Part shown: positions 1-7,974 of the stretch, piece by piece
Numbering within the stretch: position 1 is the stretch's first letter
Layout of the letters: each line of letters begins with the position of its first letter
DNA from: CAWBXL01 sp963837365
Lineage (GTDB): Bacteria > Acidobacteriota > Terriglobia > Terriglobales > Acidobacteriaceae
Direction of reading: 5' to 3'
NCBI GenBank assembly: GCA_963837365.1
Contig: CAWIMW010000003.1
Location: 124,001-188,000, forward strand
DNA: 64,000 nt
The notes under the pieces: model-generated
The model's input: only the letters and a program-made list of their open reading frames with translations
Told to the model about the DNA's origin: nothing
Database searches by the model: none
Translations under genes and position numbers: made by a program

Positions 1-119
1 TCTTGCGCGGAGGTGAGATGTACGGGAGCTTTTGTGTCTTCAGCGTGAATGGCAAAATGAGCGACGAACAAGATCAACGAAATGCCGAGCAACTGTCGAG
101 ACCAACTGGGCGTAAGCAA
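1..119 (-). CDS. Exported protein, N-terminal fragment cut by the window edge
   Basis: Only the first 39 codons are in the window and the gene runs off the left edge. The start is a TTG (117-119) preceded by a good ribosome binding site, GGAGG at 125-129, five bases away. The translation starts with a short polar segment containing Arg8, then a hydrophobic stretch (LLGISLILFVAHF), then IHA followed by Glu-Asp, which is what a Sec signal peptide with a cleavage site near residue 26 looks like. The mature part seen (EDTKAPVHLTSAQ) is too short to identify. The function is unknown; an exported protein is a reasonable inference. Upstream, 120-414 holds no other gene that I can support. Confidence 0.55.
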   Translation of the reverse strand, partial: MLTPSWSRQLLGISLILFVAHFAIHAEDTKAPVHLTSAQ

Positions 120-375
120 GATTTCCTCCACCAAATCTTTTTAGTCGGCGTGCATTATTTCACATTCTTTTGTATCGGAATGTAATGTTTAGAATCTTGG
201 CTAGTGGTGCAGTTTGAAGAAAGTGGTTCGCATCAGCGGCATCGACTTTCAACCGTGTCGTTTTCGCGTCCCTCTCGATCCCACGCGCCCATGGGGCGCA
301 ACAGACACACAGCCAACGAATTTCTCGATAGTTGCACGGTACCGGCGCCGACTTCCATTTTTTGCCTTTTCTAAC

Positions 376-403
376 GGCACGGCTAAAAGCCGTGCCCTGA
401 TAC
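376..403. repeat. Short palindrome, partial copy of the GTATCAGGGC repeat family
   Basis: A perfect 8-bp stem (GGCACGGC / GCCGTGCC) with a 5-base loop, followed by GCCCTGATAC. The same GCTAAAGCC...CCTGATAC end is found in the larger elements at 40551-40715 and 50469-50605. It lies just past the stop codon of the amidase gene but has no T-tract, so I read it as a repeat copy rather than a terminator. The rest of 120-414 shows no gene. Confidence 0.6.
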
Positions 404-414
404 GAACCTTGTTT

Positions 415-2220
415 TCAAACTGTTCCACTACCGAATCCCGGCGGCCGCTCATTCACCACGGCGAAAGCCCGCTCCAGGGCAATACCTGCCTGACCTAGCC
501 TGCCCTCATCGAACAGGCGTCCGATGAGCGTGACTCCGTGGGGAACTCGGCGCGGTGGAGAAAACTTCGGCAACGGATGATTGGGATCAGGCGCCCAGTC
601 ACTGCGCGCTTCCGATACCTCGACGAACCCGGCGCGTAAAGTAAGCGATGGATGTCCGGTGAAATTTGTAATGGTAAGCATCTCGTCACGCAGTGAAGGC
701 ACAAGCAGTAAATCCACTTCAGAGAACACGCGGGCGATTTCCCCGGCAACTTTGCGCCGCAATCTGTCGGCTTGAACAAAATCCACCGCAGACAAAAAAC
801 GTGACAGCCGGAAAACATTAGGCCAGGCATCGGGGACCTGGGCCTTCAGCTGGTCAATGCCTCCGCTCAAGGTGAGTTCCTCAAACGCGGCGGCAGCTTC
901 GGCAAAGAGGATCAAGAACATCGAATCATAAGGCCAATCGGGAATACTGACTTCAACCGGAACCATGCCGATTTTCTTGACCGTGTGCAACGCGGCACGG
1001 TCCACGTCCGTTGCCGGGGCTTCCTTCATCCATTGTGGAAAGTATCCAACGCGCAATCCGCTCACGCTGGCATTTGCATCGAAGTTGAATTTGCTCGAAA
1101 CGCTCGCGAGATCTCCCGGATCCTGCCCGGTGATTGCCTTAAGAACCAGCACGGCGTCTTCGACCGATCTCGTCATCGGCCCAAGTTTGTCCAGCGACCA
1201 GCAAAGCGTCATAGCGCCAGTCCGCGCCACCCGGCCATAAGTTGGACGCAGTCCATTGACACCACACCGCATGGATGGAGCAACGATGCTGCCGCCGGTT
1301 TCGCTTCCGATGGCAAAAGCAACCAGGCCCGCCGCCGTCGCAGCTCCCGGGCCCGCGCTGGAACCTGAGGCCCCTTCTTCCAACAGCCAGGGATTCATCG
1401 TCTGTCCACCGAACCATATGTCATTGAGCGCCAGCGCCCCTAAGCTTAGTTTGGCGATGAGTACCGCTCCTGCGTCGTGCAGCCGTTGGACTACCGCCGC
1501 ATCTTTGGCCGGAACGCGATTGCGGTAAGGCTCAGCTCCGTAGGTGGTCGGGATACCGGCCGTGTCGAGCAGGTCTTTGCCGCCCCAGGGAATGCCGTGC
1601 AGGGGCCCGCGATATTTTCCAGCCGCGATCTCCTGGTCCGCGTTCCTTGCCTGAGCCAGCGCCAGATCGCGAGTGAGCGTGATGATGCAGCGCAGTTTGG
1701 GATCAAACTGCTCGATGCGCTTCAAATAGATTTGCGTCAGCCTTTCCGACGTGAGCTTGCGTTGCTCGATCCAGCGCGAGAGCTTCGTAACCGGAGAAAA
1801 GGCGATATCTTCATCGCGCGAAGGCAGCGGGCCCGGATCAATCTTGCTGCGGACAAAATGATCGTCTTGGGCCGCGGCATGCTGGCCGGGGAGAATCGGA
1901 TTCCATAATGTGGCCGGCGACAAAGTCGGATCAAACTCCAGCTTGCGCGGCCCGGTGCGGCGTTCATAGATAGAAGCCATGGTTCGCCGCCAGCTCTCCG
2001 CAGCCACGCTACCCTCGCTGGCTGTCATCTCGAACTGCACCAACTTTTCAGCTTCAGCGAATGTGGTGGCCGAAACCTCGGGTCCAACTTCCGGCGCGGT
2101 CCCAAACGCTGAGGGCGCTCCGGGTGTGGATGGATTGGGGTTCTGGGACTGGGCTTGTGCGGTTGCTGCGCTTAACAAACTTAAAGAAGTAAGCGCAATG
2201 AACTCTCTGCGTGATTTCAC
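415..2220 (-). CDS. Tat-exported amidase (amidase signature family)
   Basis: A 601-residue amidase-signature enzyme, which hydrolyses amide bonds with a Ser-cisSer-Lys triad. The triad elements are visible: Lys215 in GIPWGGKDLLD, the Gly/Ser-rich segment GASGSSAGP (283-291) with the cis-Ser, and the nucleophile Ser311 in SETGGSIVAPS. The N-terminus has SRREF followed by a hydrophobic stretch and AQAQ, a Tat-like signal, so it probably acts outside the cytoplasm. About 110 residues of extra N-terminal sequence precede the amidase core. The substrate is not predictable; GatA itself is unlikely because of the signal peptide and the absence of gatB/gatC. It is divergent from the neighbouring oxidoreductase gene. 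Confidence 0.85.
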   Translation of the reverse strand: MKSRREFIALTSLSLLSAATAQAQSQNPNPSTPGAPSAFGTAPEVGPEVSATTFAEAEKLVQFEMTASEGSVAAESWRRTMASIYERRTGPRKLEFDPTLSPATLWNPILPGQHAAAQDDHFVRSKIDPGPLPSRDEDIAFSPVTKLSRWIEQRKLTSERLTQIYLKRIEQFDPKLRCIITLTRDLALAQARNADQEIAAGKYRGPLHGIPWGGKDLLDTAGIPTTYGAEPYRNRVPAKDAAVVQRLHDAGAVLIAKLSLGALALNDIWFGGQTMNPWLLEEGASGSSAGPGAATAAGLVAFAIGSETGGSIVAPSMRCGVNGLRPTYGRVARTGAMTLCWSLDKLGPMTRSVEDAVLVLKAITGQDPGDLASVSSKFNFDANASVSGLRVGYFPQWMKEAPATDVDRAALHTVKKIGMVPVEVSIPDWPYDSMFLILFAEAAAAFEELTLSGGIDQLKAQVPDAWPNVFRLSRFLSAVDFVQADRLRRKVAGEIARVFSEVDLLLVPSLRDEMLTITNFTGHPSLTLRAGFVEVSEARSDWAPDPNHPLPKFSPPRRVPHGVTLIGRLFDEGRLGQAGIALERAFAVVNERPPGFGSGTV

Positions 2221-2387
2221 TGAGGACTCTCCCGAGCGATGAACTTTATCATTTTGTGATCTGGTTGCAAATTCGTCACCTCGATCGTGTTAGCAAATCG
2301 TTTTTCCGTTGAGCGGGTCGCTGTTTCTAAATTTCCCAAGGAATTTGTTTGGCACTACAACAATAGAAGTATTAGAGTAGGTGCGCT

Positions 2388-3770
2388 ATGTCGAGGACCA
2401 AGAGTGGTGTATCGCGCCGTAAGTTCTTGCAAACGGCCGCCTCATCGGCCGTGCTGTTAGGTGCTCCGACCATCGTTCCAGCTTCCGTCTTCGGTCAGAA
2501 TGCACCGAGCAATCGCATCAACGTCGGAGCCATCGGCGGAGGACGCATCTCGCGCGTCCATGACATGCCGAGCACCATGAAGTACGACACGGCCCAAATC
2601 GTTGCCGTCTGCGATTTGGATAGTCGCCGCGTGGAAGAAGGCAAGAAATTTGTCAACGACTTCTATGCCAAGAAAACAGGGAAGACTTACGACGGCACCA
2701 TCGGATATGGCAACTATCACGAGCTGCTCGCCAACAAAGATATCGACGCTGTCCTGGTCAGCACTCCTGATCACTGGCATGCACTCATCGGCATCGACGC
2801 GGTTGAGGCCGGCAAAGATGTTTACCTGCAAAAACCGGCTTCGCTTACCATTGCCGAAGGACGGGCGCTCAGCAACGCGGTCCAGCGCACTGGCCGAATT
2901 CTCCAGATCGGCAGTCAGCAGCGCTCCGCGGTCCAGTTCCGCTACGCAGCAGAATTGGTTCGTAACGGCCGCATCGGCCAACTAAAGACCGTGCAAATTG
3001 GCTTGCCCGGAGATCCTTCCGGCGAGGTTGAACCGGAAATGCCAATCCCCAAAAATTTGAACTACGAGATGTGGCTGGGCTCGACTCCATACGTGTACTA
3101 CACGGAAAAGCGTGTGCACCCACAGGAAGGCTACGACCGTCCCGGCTGGCTGCGTTGCGAGCAGTTCGGCGCCGGCATGATTACCGGTTGGGGCGCGCAC
3201 CACGTAGATAGCGCTCACTGGGGCATGAACGCGGAGTACACCGGCCCAGTCGAAATCTGGGGGTGGGCCGAGTTCCCAACTCATGGTTTGTGGGACGTCC
3301 ACGGCAAGTTCAAGACAGAATGCTTCTATCCTGACGGCGTGCACATGATCATCAGCGGAGAATTCCCCAACGGTATCCGCTTCGAAGGGACCGAGGGCTG
3401 GATCTTTGTCTCGCGCGGCAATGAGAAGGTGACCGCCAGCGATCCCGATGCCAAGTTGAAAGATGGGCAAGCCCTCGCCGCCAGCGATCCCAAAATCATC
3501 AGGTCGGTGATTGGCCCGGACGAAATCCATCTGCCGGTGAGTAAGGAGCATCACGGAAACTGGCTGGAAAGCATCAAATCGCGGCAACAGCCAATTGCGC
3601 CGGTGGAAGTTGGCCACCGTGCTTGCTCGACGTGCCTGCTCCATCACATGGCGATGAAGTTGAAACGGAAACTCTATTGGGACCCGATGCATGAGCGCTT
3701 CAAGAATGACGATGAAGCCAACGCCATGCGTTCGCGTCCGCAACGCGCGCCGTACATGATCAATTCCTAG
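2388..3770 (+). CDS. Tat-exported Gfo/Idh/MocA family oxidoreductase
   Basis: A 460-residue NAD(P)-dependent sugar-type oxidoreductase. It begins with SRRKFLQ and a hydrophobic segment (Tat signal, roughly residues 10-36), then a Rossmann fold with the dinucleotide loop GAIGGGRIS (47-55). The usual Glu-Lys-Pro motif is present as Gln-Lys-Pro, with Lys149. The C-terminal half has the typical second domain (GWGAHHVDSAHWG). Exported members of this family are common in Acidobacteria, Planctomycetes and Bacteroidetes and act on sugars; the substrate is unknown. A possible but weak promoter is TTGGCA (2349-2354) with TATTAG (2370-2375), spacing 15. The cupin gene follows 14 bp downstream, so the two may be co-transcribed. 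Confidence 0.88.
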   Translation: MSRTKSGVSRRKFLQTAASSAVLLGAPTIVPASVFGQNAPSNRINVGAIGGGRISRVHDMPSTMKYDTAQIVAVCDLDSRRVEEGKKFVNDFYAKKTGKTYDGTIGYGNYHELLANKDIDAVLVSTPDHWHALIGIDAVEAGKDVYLQKPASLTIAEGRALSNAVQRTGRILQIGSQQRSAVQFRYAAELVRNGRIGQLKTVQIGLPGDPSGEVEPEMPIPKNLNYEMWLGSTPYVYYTEKRVHPQEGYDRPGWLRCEQFGAGMITGWGAHHVDSAHWGMNAEYTGPVEIWGWAEFPTHGLWDVHGKFKTECFYPDGVHMIISGEFPNGIRFEGTEGWIFVSRGNEKVTASDPDAKLKDGQALAASDPKIIRSVIGPDEIHLPVSKEHHGNWLESIKSRQQPIAPVEVGHRACSTCLLHHMAMKLKRKLYWDPMHERFKNDDEANAMRSRPQRAPYMINS

Positions 3771-3784
3771 GACCGGAGGGAATA

Positions 3785-4240
3785 ATGATTACCCGTCGAG
3801 ACGCATTTGTTGCTCTGATTGCCATAACCGCGACTCTGTGCGTGGTTGCGGTTGCCGACCAACAGACCACCATCATGCAGTCTGCCGCTTTTGACTGGAA
3901 CTCGATCCCCGTCAAGCAGACCGCCGTTGGTTCAGTACGTTCTTTTTTCCGCATACCGACCGCGACACTCAAAGAACTCGAGCTGCATGTGACCACATTG
4001 AATCCCGGCCAGGCGTCGCATCCGCCACATCGTCATCCCAACGAAGAACTGGTCATTATCAGAGAGGGAACGGTGGAAGCTCTGGTACAAGGCGAATGGA
4101 AAAGATTGGGGCCAGGATCAGTTATTTTCAACGCATCGAATCAATTGCACGGACTAAAGAACGTGGGCGATGTCCCCGCGGTTTACCACGTGATTAACTG
4201 GACCTCGGATGCTACGCCGAAAGCAGTGCCTCAGCCTTAA
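3785..4240 (+). CDS. Small exported cupin-domain protein
   Basis: A 151-residue protein with a hydrophobic N-terminus (roughly residues 7-24, probable signal peptide or anchor) and one cupin barrel. The first cupin motif is PPHRHPNEELVIIREG, providing two His and a Glu for a metal site; the second is the segment NQLHGLKNVGD with a further His. A strong ribosome binding site (CGGAGGG) precedes the ATG. Small single-domain cupins next to Gfo/Idh/MocA enzymes are frequent in sugar metabolism, but no specific substrate can be assigned. Its stop codon is one base from the end of the convergent TldE-like gene. Confidence 0.8.
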   Translation: MITRRDAFVALIAITATLCVVAVADQQTTIMQSAAFDWNSIPVKQTAVGSVRSFFRIPTATLKELELHVTTLNPGQASHPPHRHPNEELVIIREGTVEALVQGEWKRLGPGSVIFNASNQLHGLKNVGDVPAVYHVINWTSDATPKAVPQP

Positions 4241-4241
4241 T

Positions 4242-5879
4242 CTACTTTCCCGAAGTCAGCGGTGGAGGCGGGTATTCAGGCAGCTTGCCGTTACTCATAT
4301 TCTGCCGCTTGACTTCCAGCTCATCGAACAAAACGGACGGATTCACGATGGAATGCGGGATCGCCTCAGTGCGATTGTCTACATTCACGTCATCTCCCGC
4401 CGCAATCAAATCATTGCGCAGTGACCGCAGATCGAGATCGCCAAAGACGGCTCCACGCACCAGTTCTTCCCGCCCATCCTTTACCCATACTTTGTAAAGC
4501 AGGCGCGGGCTGTATTGTGGCCCCAGGGTTTCCACAAAGTACCCGAAGGGGAGATCGCGCTGTTTGCACAGCTCAATCAGCTTGGCCTTCAACTGATCGT
4601 GGGGAACCGGTTCCGACGATTTCACGATCAAATTTCCCAGACTCGGGCCGGGATAATTCATCGGGTAGCGAGCTCGCCCGTGCCCGTTTGAGGTGGGGAA
4701 ATCTCGAATTGGCGTGCGCCCGACGAGGTAGTTGATGAGCTTTCCGTTCTCGATCACCGGAACGCGCATCGCTTTGACTCCTTCATCGTCAGTCGCGTAG
4801 TGACCGAGTAGAGATTGGTGATCTATCGATGCCAGAGTTGGATCGTCTACCACCGAAATAAAATCCGGCAGAACCCGACTCTTGTAGTTTGTTGCCCAGT
4901 CGCCCTTGGTCCGTCCTGATTCGCCCAGATCAGGCTTGGTCCCGAGCACGTTATCTCCCACCATGTCGGCAAAAATGCTGGATGCGGCATCGGCGGTAAA
5001 CAAAACTGGGCCGTGATACTCCTCGTCCGCCAGTGGGGCATCGCGCAGGGCTTTCAAACTGGTTACCAGCTTAGCGCCCATATCCAGGAATTCTTTTTCT
5101 GACGGAAGTTCTTTTATATCTCCGGTGGTGTACTGCCAATTGCGATCCAGACGCATGCCATCGGAAGCCTGGGTCGTCCCGGCAATTCCCAGATCGTTCA
5201 AGCTCCAGCCGTCGCGAATTTCCGTTCCCTCAGAATTGATGTAATACCGATTCACGCTGCGGAAATTGAGCCAGGAGGCAAATGACTCGACCTGCCCATC
5301 ACTCTTGCCGAGCGCAGAAGCATTTTCCAGCCGCTTGAGCCAGGGCTGGGGATCAGTATCCATCTTGACCAATGGACCCAGCGAGTGCACCGGTTCAGCA
5401 CGCGCAAAGTCATCGACCGGCTGATCTACGGTGAAGTTCTTGAGGTGCGCCAGTTTTTCTGTGAGCGCTTGGTTGGCCGCTTTGTAAGCCTGGTCGGTAG
5501 CTAGCCAGATTTGGTGCCGCAGAGTCTGAATGTCATTATCCAACGGGAGCACCTGGATCGTGCCTAAGCCTTGAGCGTACACGCTGTCCTGTTTGTAGCT
5601 GCCCAGCCGGACCACAACCCGCACATAACGAAGTTGAGTGCGCACATTGTTTTGAATTGCGCCGTACGAAGCCTGCGCCTGAAATGCGTCAAGATCCATG
5701 ACGCGGTAGTCAATGTAGTAGGGCGCATCCATGTTCTCCAGCTTGAGCTGGGCTTTCGAACGGTCGAGCTCGGCGTGCATCGCCTGGAGAACAGGGTCGG
5801 GACCGGAAGCTTGTTTTTGCGCCGCAGCCGGTCCGCTGACAGCTAAAAGAGCGAGGAACAATAAGATCGTGTTCTTCAT
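4242..5879 (-). CDS. Exported TldE/PmbA-like protein without the metal motif
   Basis: A 545-residue member of the TldD/TldE (PmbA, peptidase U62) superfamily with a signal peptide (MKNTILLFLALLAVSGPAAA). It is clearly homologous to the upstream gene: both share the segment ending in ...PxFxSVxDDPT and the later GHGRA motif. Where the partner has HEVLGH, this protein has ADMVGD, so the HExxxH metal-binding residues are lost. That matches the known TldD/TldE arrangement, where one subunit carries the metal site and the other is a structural partner. The gene overlaps its partner by 4 bp, so translational coupling and a heteromeric complex are likely. The signal peptide is unusual, since the studied TldD/TldE proteins are cytoplasmic. 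Confidence 0.8.
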   Translation of the reverse strand: MKNTILLFLALLAVSGPAAAQKQASGPDPVLQAMHAELDRSKAQLKLENMDAPYYIDYRVMDLDAFQAQASYGAIQNNVRTQLRYVRVVVRLGSYKQDSVYAQGLGTIQVLPLDNDIQTLRHQIWLATDQAYKAANQALTEKLAHLKNFTVDQPVDDFARAEPVHSLGPLVKMDTDPQPWLKRLENASALGKSDGQVESFASWLNFRSVNRYYINSEGTEIRDGWSLNDLGIAGTTQASDGMRLDRNWQYTTGDIKELPSEKEFLDMGAKLVTSLKALRDAPLADEEYHGPVLFTADAASSIFADMVGDNVLGTKPDLGESGRTKGDWATNYKSRVLPDFISVVDDPTLASIDHQSLLGHYATDDEGVKAMRVPVIENGKLINYLVGRTPIRDFPTSNGHGRARYPMNYPGPSLGNLIVKSSEPVPHDQLKAKLIELCKQRDLPFGYFVETLGPQYSPRLLYKVWVKDGREELVRGAVFGDLDLRSLRNDLIAAGDDVNVDNRTEAIPHSIVNPSVLFDELEVKRQNMSNGKLPEYPPPPLTSGK

Positions 5880-7627
5880 CGTGCCCCTCCCGTCTTGGCC
5901 GGAGCTGGCTGGTCAGCATTTTCAAACCCAGGCGGCGGGAGGATCGGCGGACGGTTCAAAGTATGCGGCTGCTTCTGAACTTCAATTTCAGAAAACAACA
6001 TGGCTGGAGCCGAAGCCGATACCGGAACGCTGCCGGATTCAGCGCCGCACACTCCGTTGAAGACTTCCATTTTGTCTCCGGTGGCAAGAATCCGGTTGAG
6101 GGCCGCGATGGGAGTACCGACAATATTCACGCCCCGCACCAGTTCATCGGGTTTGCCATCCGGATAAACCTTCCACACCATCACAGGCAGCACTTGGAAC
6201 GCCTGCGGCATGGTGCGTTGGGTGAGCGTGAACCCACCTTGAATATCTTCAAAATAGAGGCCGTATGGTTTCCCCTGTTTCTTGATTTCCTCGATGAACT
6301 CTTGCCGCAATTCTGCATCGGTTAATTGGTTGGAAGAAATCACTTCCAGATTCCCCTGCCGTCCAATCGGCATAAGTCCGGGCTGCGCGCGTCCATGTCC
6401 GTTGGACTTATCGAATCCCTTGACCGGCATGCGCGACATCAGAAAATTCTTCAAAATGCCCTTGTCAATCACATCCACACGACTCGCCGGAACGCCTTCA
6501 TCGTCGTATTCGTACGAGCCGCTTAGCTCAGTGCCATTCAGCGAGCGTTGCGTCGGGTCGTCAATCACACTTAGAAATTCCGGCAGGACCGCCTGATTAA
6601 GCTTCTTGGTGAAGGTCTGACCTTCGCGCTCGCCACGCTGGTGCGATCCTTCCAGCCTGTGTCCCAACACCTCGTGGAAAAAGACCGCCGCCGCACGGCC
6701 CGAGAGTAATGCCGGCCCGTCAAACGGCTCTGCAAGCGGAGCAGAGCGCAGGCTCTTCAGGTCAGCGGCCATCTTCTCAATTTGTGCAGTAATTTCGGCG
6801 TCGCTGGGAAACCCGCTTAGATTGCTTGCCTGAAAGTTTTCAAACCGCATCAGCTCCATGCCATCGTCAGCTCGTGTCTCCGCTTGAACTGCCAACCGCA
6901 CCATGGTGTTCCTGGTTGCGATCCGGCTCCCTTCGGTGGACACCAAATAGAAGTGCGTATTTTCCACCGTGAGAAACGCCAGCGAACTGTAGACGTATGG
7001 ATAATTGCGAAGCAGCGCGGAGTACCGTTTGACCATCGTTTCGTAGGCAGCCTTGTCGCCCGGCGAAGCAGATGCCGGACTGTCGGTATGAGTTTGTGGG
7101 GCTTCCTGCGAGAAATCCGCCGAGGTGTCCTCCTCCTGCGCGTGCACTTCGTTACTGGTCTTGGCATTCAGGTAAGCCTGAGCGGCTTTGCGGTACTCTC
7201 CATAAGTCAGTTGCCACAGTCCATGAGCGATTGCATCGGGATCATCGTCAAGCGGCAACAAGTTGGAACTGATCGCTGAATTCCGGCTGTCTCCATGCGA
7301 GTTATCAAGCGCCGCGTTCCCCACTCGCACAATCACGTTGGCAAAGCGCCGGCGGACCTGGGTAGAGTTCATCAGGCTCCCCTGGCTGCCGAACACAACG
7401 CTATTGTCCTGGTCGTAGACGGAATAGCTGGCAAAGTAGGGAGCAGGATCCAACTTGCCAAGTGCGCCCTGAGCGCGCTTGAGTTCCTTCTGCATGAGTG
7501 TAAGCAGAAGGTTGTCGGTTGGTGTTGCCTTGACTGGCGGGGCTGCCGGCTTGTGATCGCCAATGGCAGATTGGGAGAAGGTAAAGAACAGGCATGCCAG
7601 CAGGCAGCGGCCAAACCAATTTTTCAT
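5876..7627 (-). CDS. Exported TldD-like metallopeptidase
   Basis: A 583-residue TldD-family protein. The HExxxH zinc motif is present as HEVLGH at residues 318-323, followed by the conserved GHRLEG context and later GRAQPG and DELVRGV segments. TldD/TldE proteins in other bacteria proteolytically trim peptides such as microcin B17 precursor. Here the N-terminus is a clear signal peptide (MKNWFGRCLLACLFFTF...), placing the enzyme in the periplasm or outer envelope. The downstream partner overlaps by 4 bp. The natural substrate is unknown, and no peptide precursor gene was recognised nearby. Confidence 0.82.
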   Translation of the reverse strand: MKNWFGRCLLACLFFTFSQSAIGDHKPAAPPVKATPTDNLLLTLMQKELKRAQGALGKLDPAPYFASYSVYDQDNSVVFGSQGSLMNSTQVRRRFANVIVRVGNAALDNSHGDSRNSAISSNLLPLDDDPDAIAHGLWQLTYGEYRKAAQAYLNAKTSNEVHAQEEDTSADFSQEAPQTHTDSPASASPGDKAAYETMVKRYSALLRNYPYVYSSLAFLTVENTHFYLVSTEGSRIATRNTMVRLAVQAETRADDGMELMRFENFQASNLSGFPSDAEITAQIEKMAADLKSLRSAPLAEPFDGPALLSGRAAAVFFHEVLGHRLEGSHQRGEREGQTFTKKLNQAVLPEFLSVIDDPTQRSLNGTELSGSYEYDDEGVPASRVDVIDKGILKNFLMSRMPVKGFDKSNGHGRAQPGLMPIGRQGNLEVISSNQLTDAELRQEFIEEIKKQGKPYGLYFEDIQGGFTLTQRTMPQAFQVLPVMVWKVYPDGKPDELVRGVNIVGTPIAALNRILATGDKMEVFNGVCGAESGSVPVSASAPAMLFSEIEVQKQPHTLNRPPILPPPGFENADQPAPAKTGGAR

Positions 7628-7706
7628 AAAGGGAGATTATAGGGCAGAGGGCAGGAAAAGCCGCATCTGCGGCTATAAAGGTAGCGGTGCAGTTAACTGG
7701 GTCCGC

Positions 7707-7833
7707 CCCTTTGTCATTCCGACAAGTCGCGGAGCGACGCGGAGGAATCTGCTGTTGGCTGACAGCTTTGTGGCCCGGTCCAGGAAAGCAGATTCCTCCG
7801 CGTCGCTCCGCGACTTGTCGGAATGACAAAGGG
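7707..7833. repeat. Perfect 47-bp inverted repeat (GTCATTCCGAC family)
   Basis: The left arm 7707-7753 and the right arm 7787-7833 are exact reverse complements over 47 bp, with a 33-base loop. The arm reads CCCTTTGTCATTCCGACAAG onward to GGAGGAATCTGCT. Related copies lie at 20895-21018 (imperfect pair) and 33261-33303 (single arm). The stretch 7628-7974, between the divergent tldD-like and dehydrogenase genes, is mostly this element. The element would form a long stem if transcribed. An open frame runs through the repeat into the downstream gene, but I regard it as spurious. Confidence 0.9.
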
Positions 7834-7974
7834 ATTGTTCGGTTAAGCTGCGCTGCTGCCGATCTACGCATGTTGATTCCATTTCAATTCACCCCGCATC
7901 CAAAAGTCAGACTGTGTATCATGAACGGACCGCACTTCGTCATTGCGGACAACAAATCAAAACTGGAGAAGTGG

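Noticed and set aside
3..185. A 60-codon frame on the plus strand at the left edge
   Set aside because: It has no ribosome binding site and no domain-like composition, and it overlaps the better supported exported-protein fragment on the minus strand.
415..2220. GatA subunit of the tRNA amidotransferase
   Set aside because: The triad is shared, but the protein has an export signal and a long N-terminal region, and no gatB or gatC is nearby.
7687..7974. N-terminal extension of the dehydrogenase gene
   Set aside because: The extra residues are encoded by the 47-bp inverted repeat and spacer; the ATG at 7975 has a ribosome binding site and starts the signal peptide.
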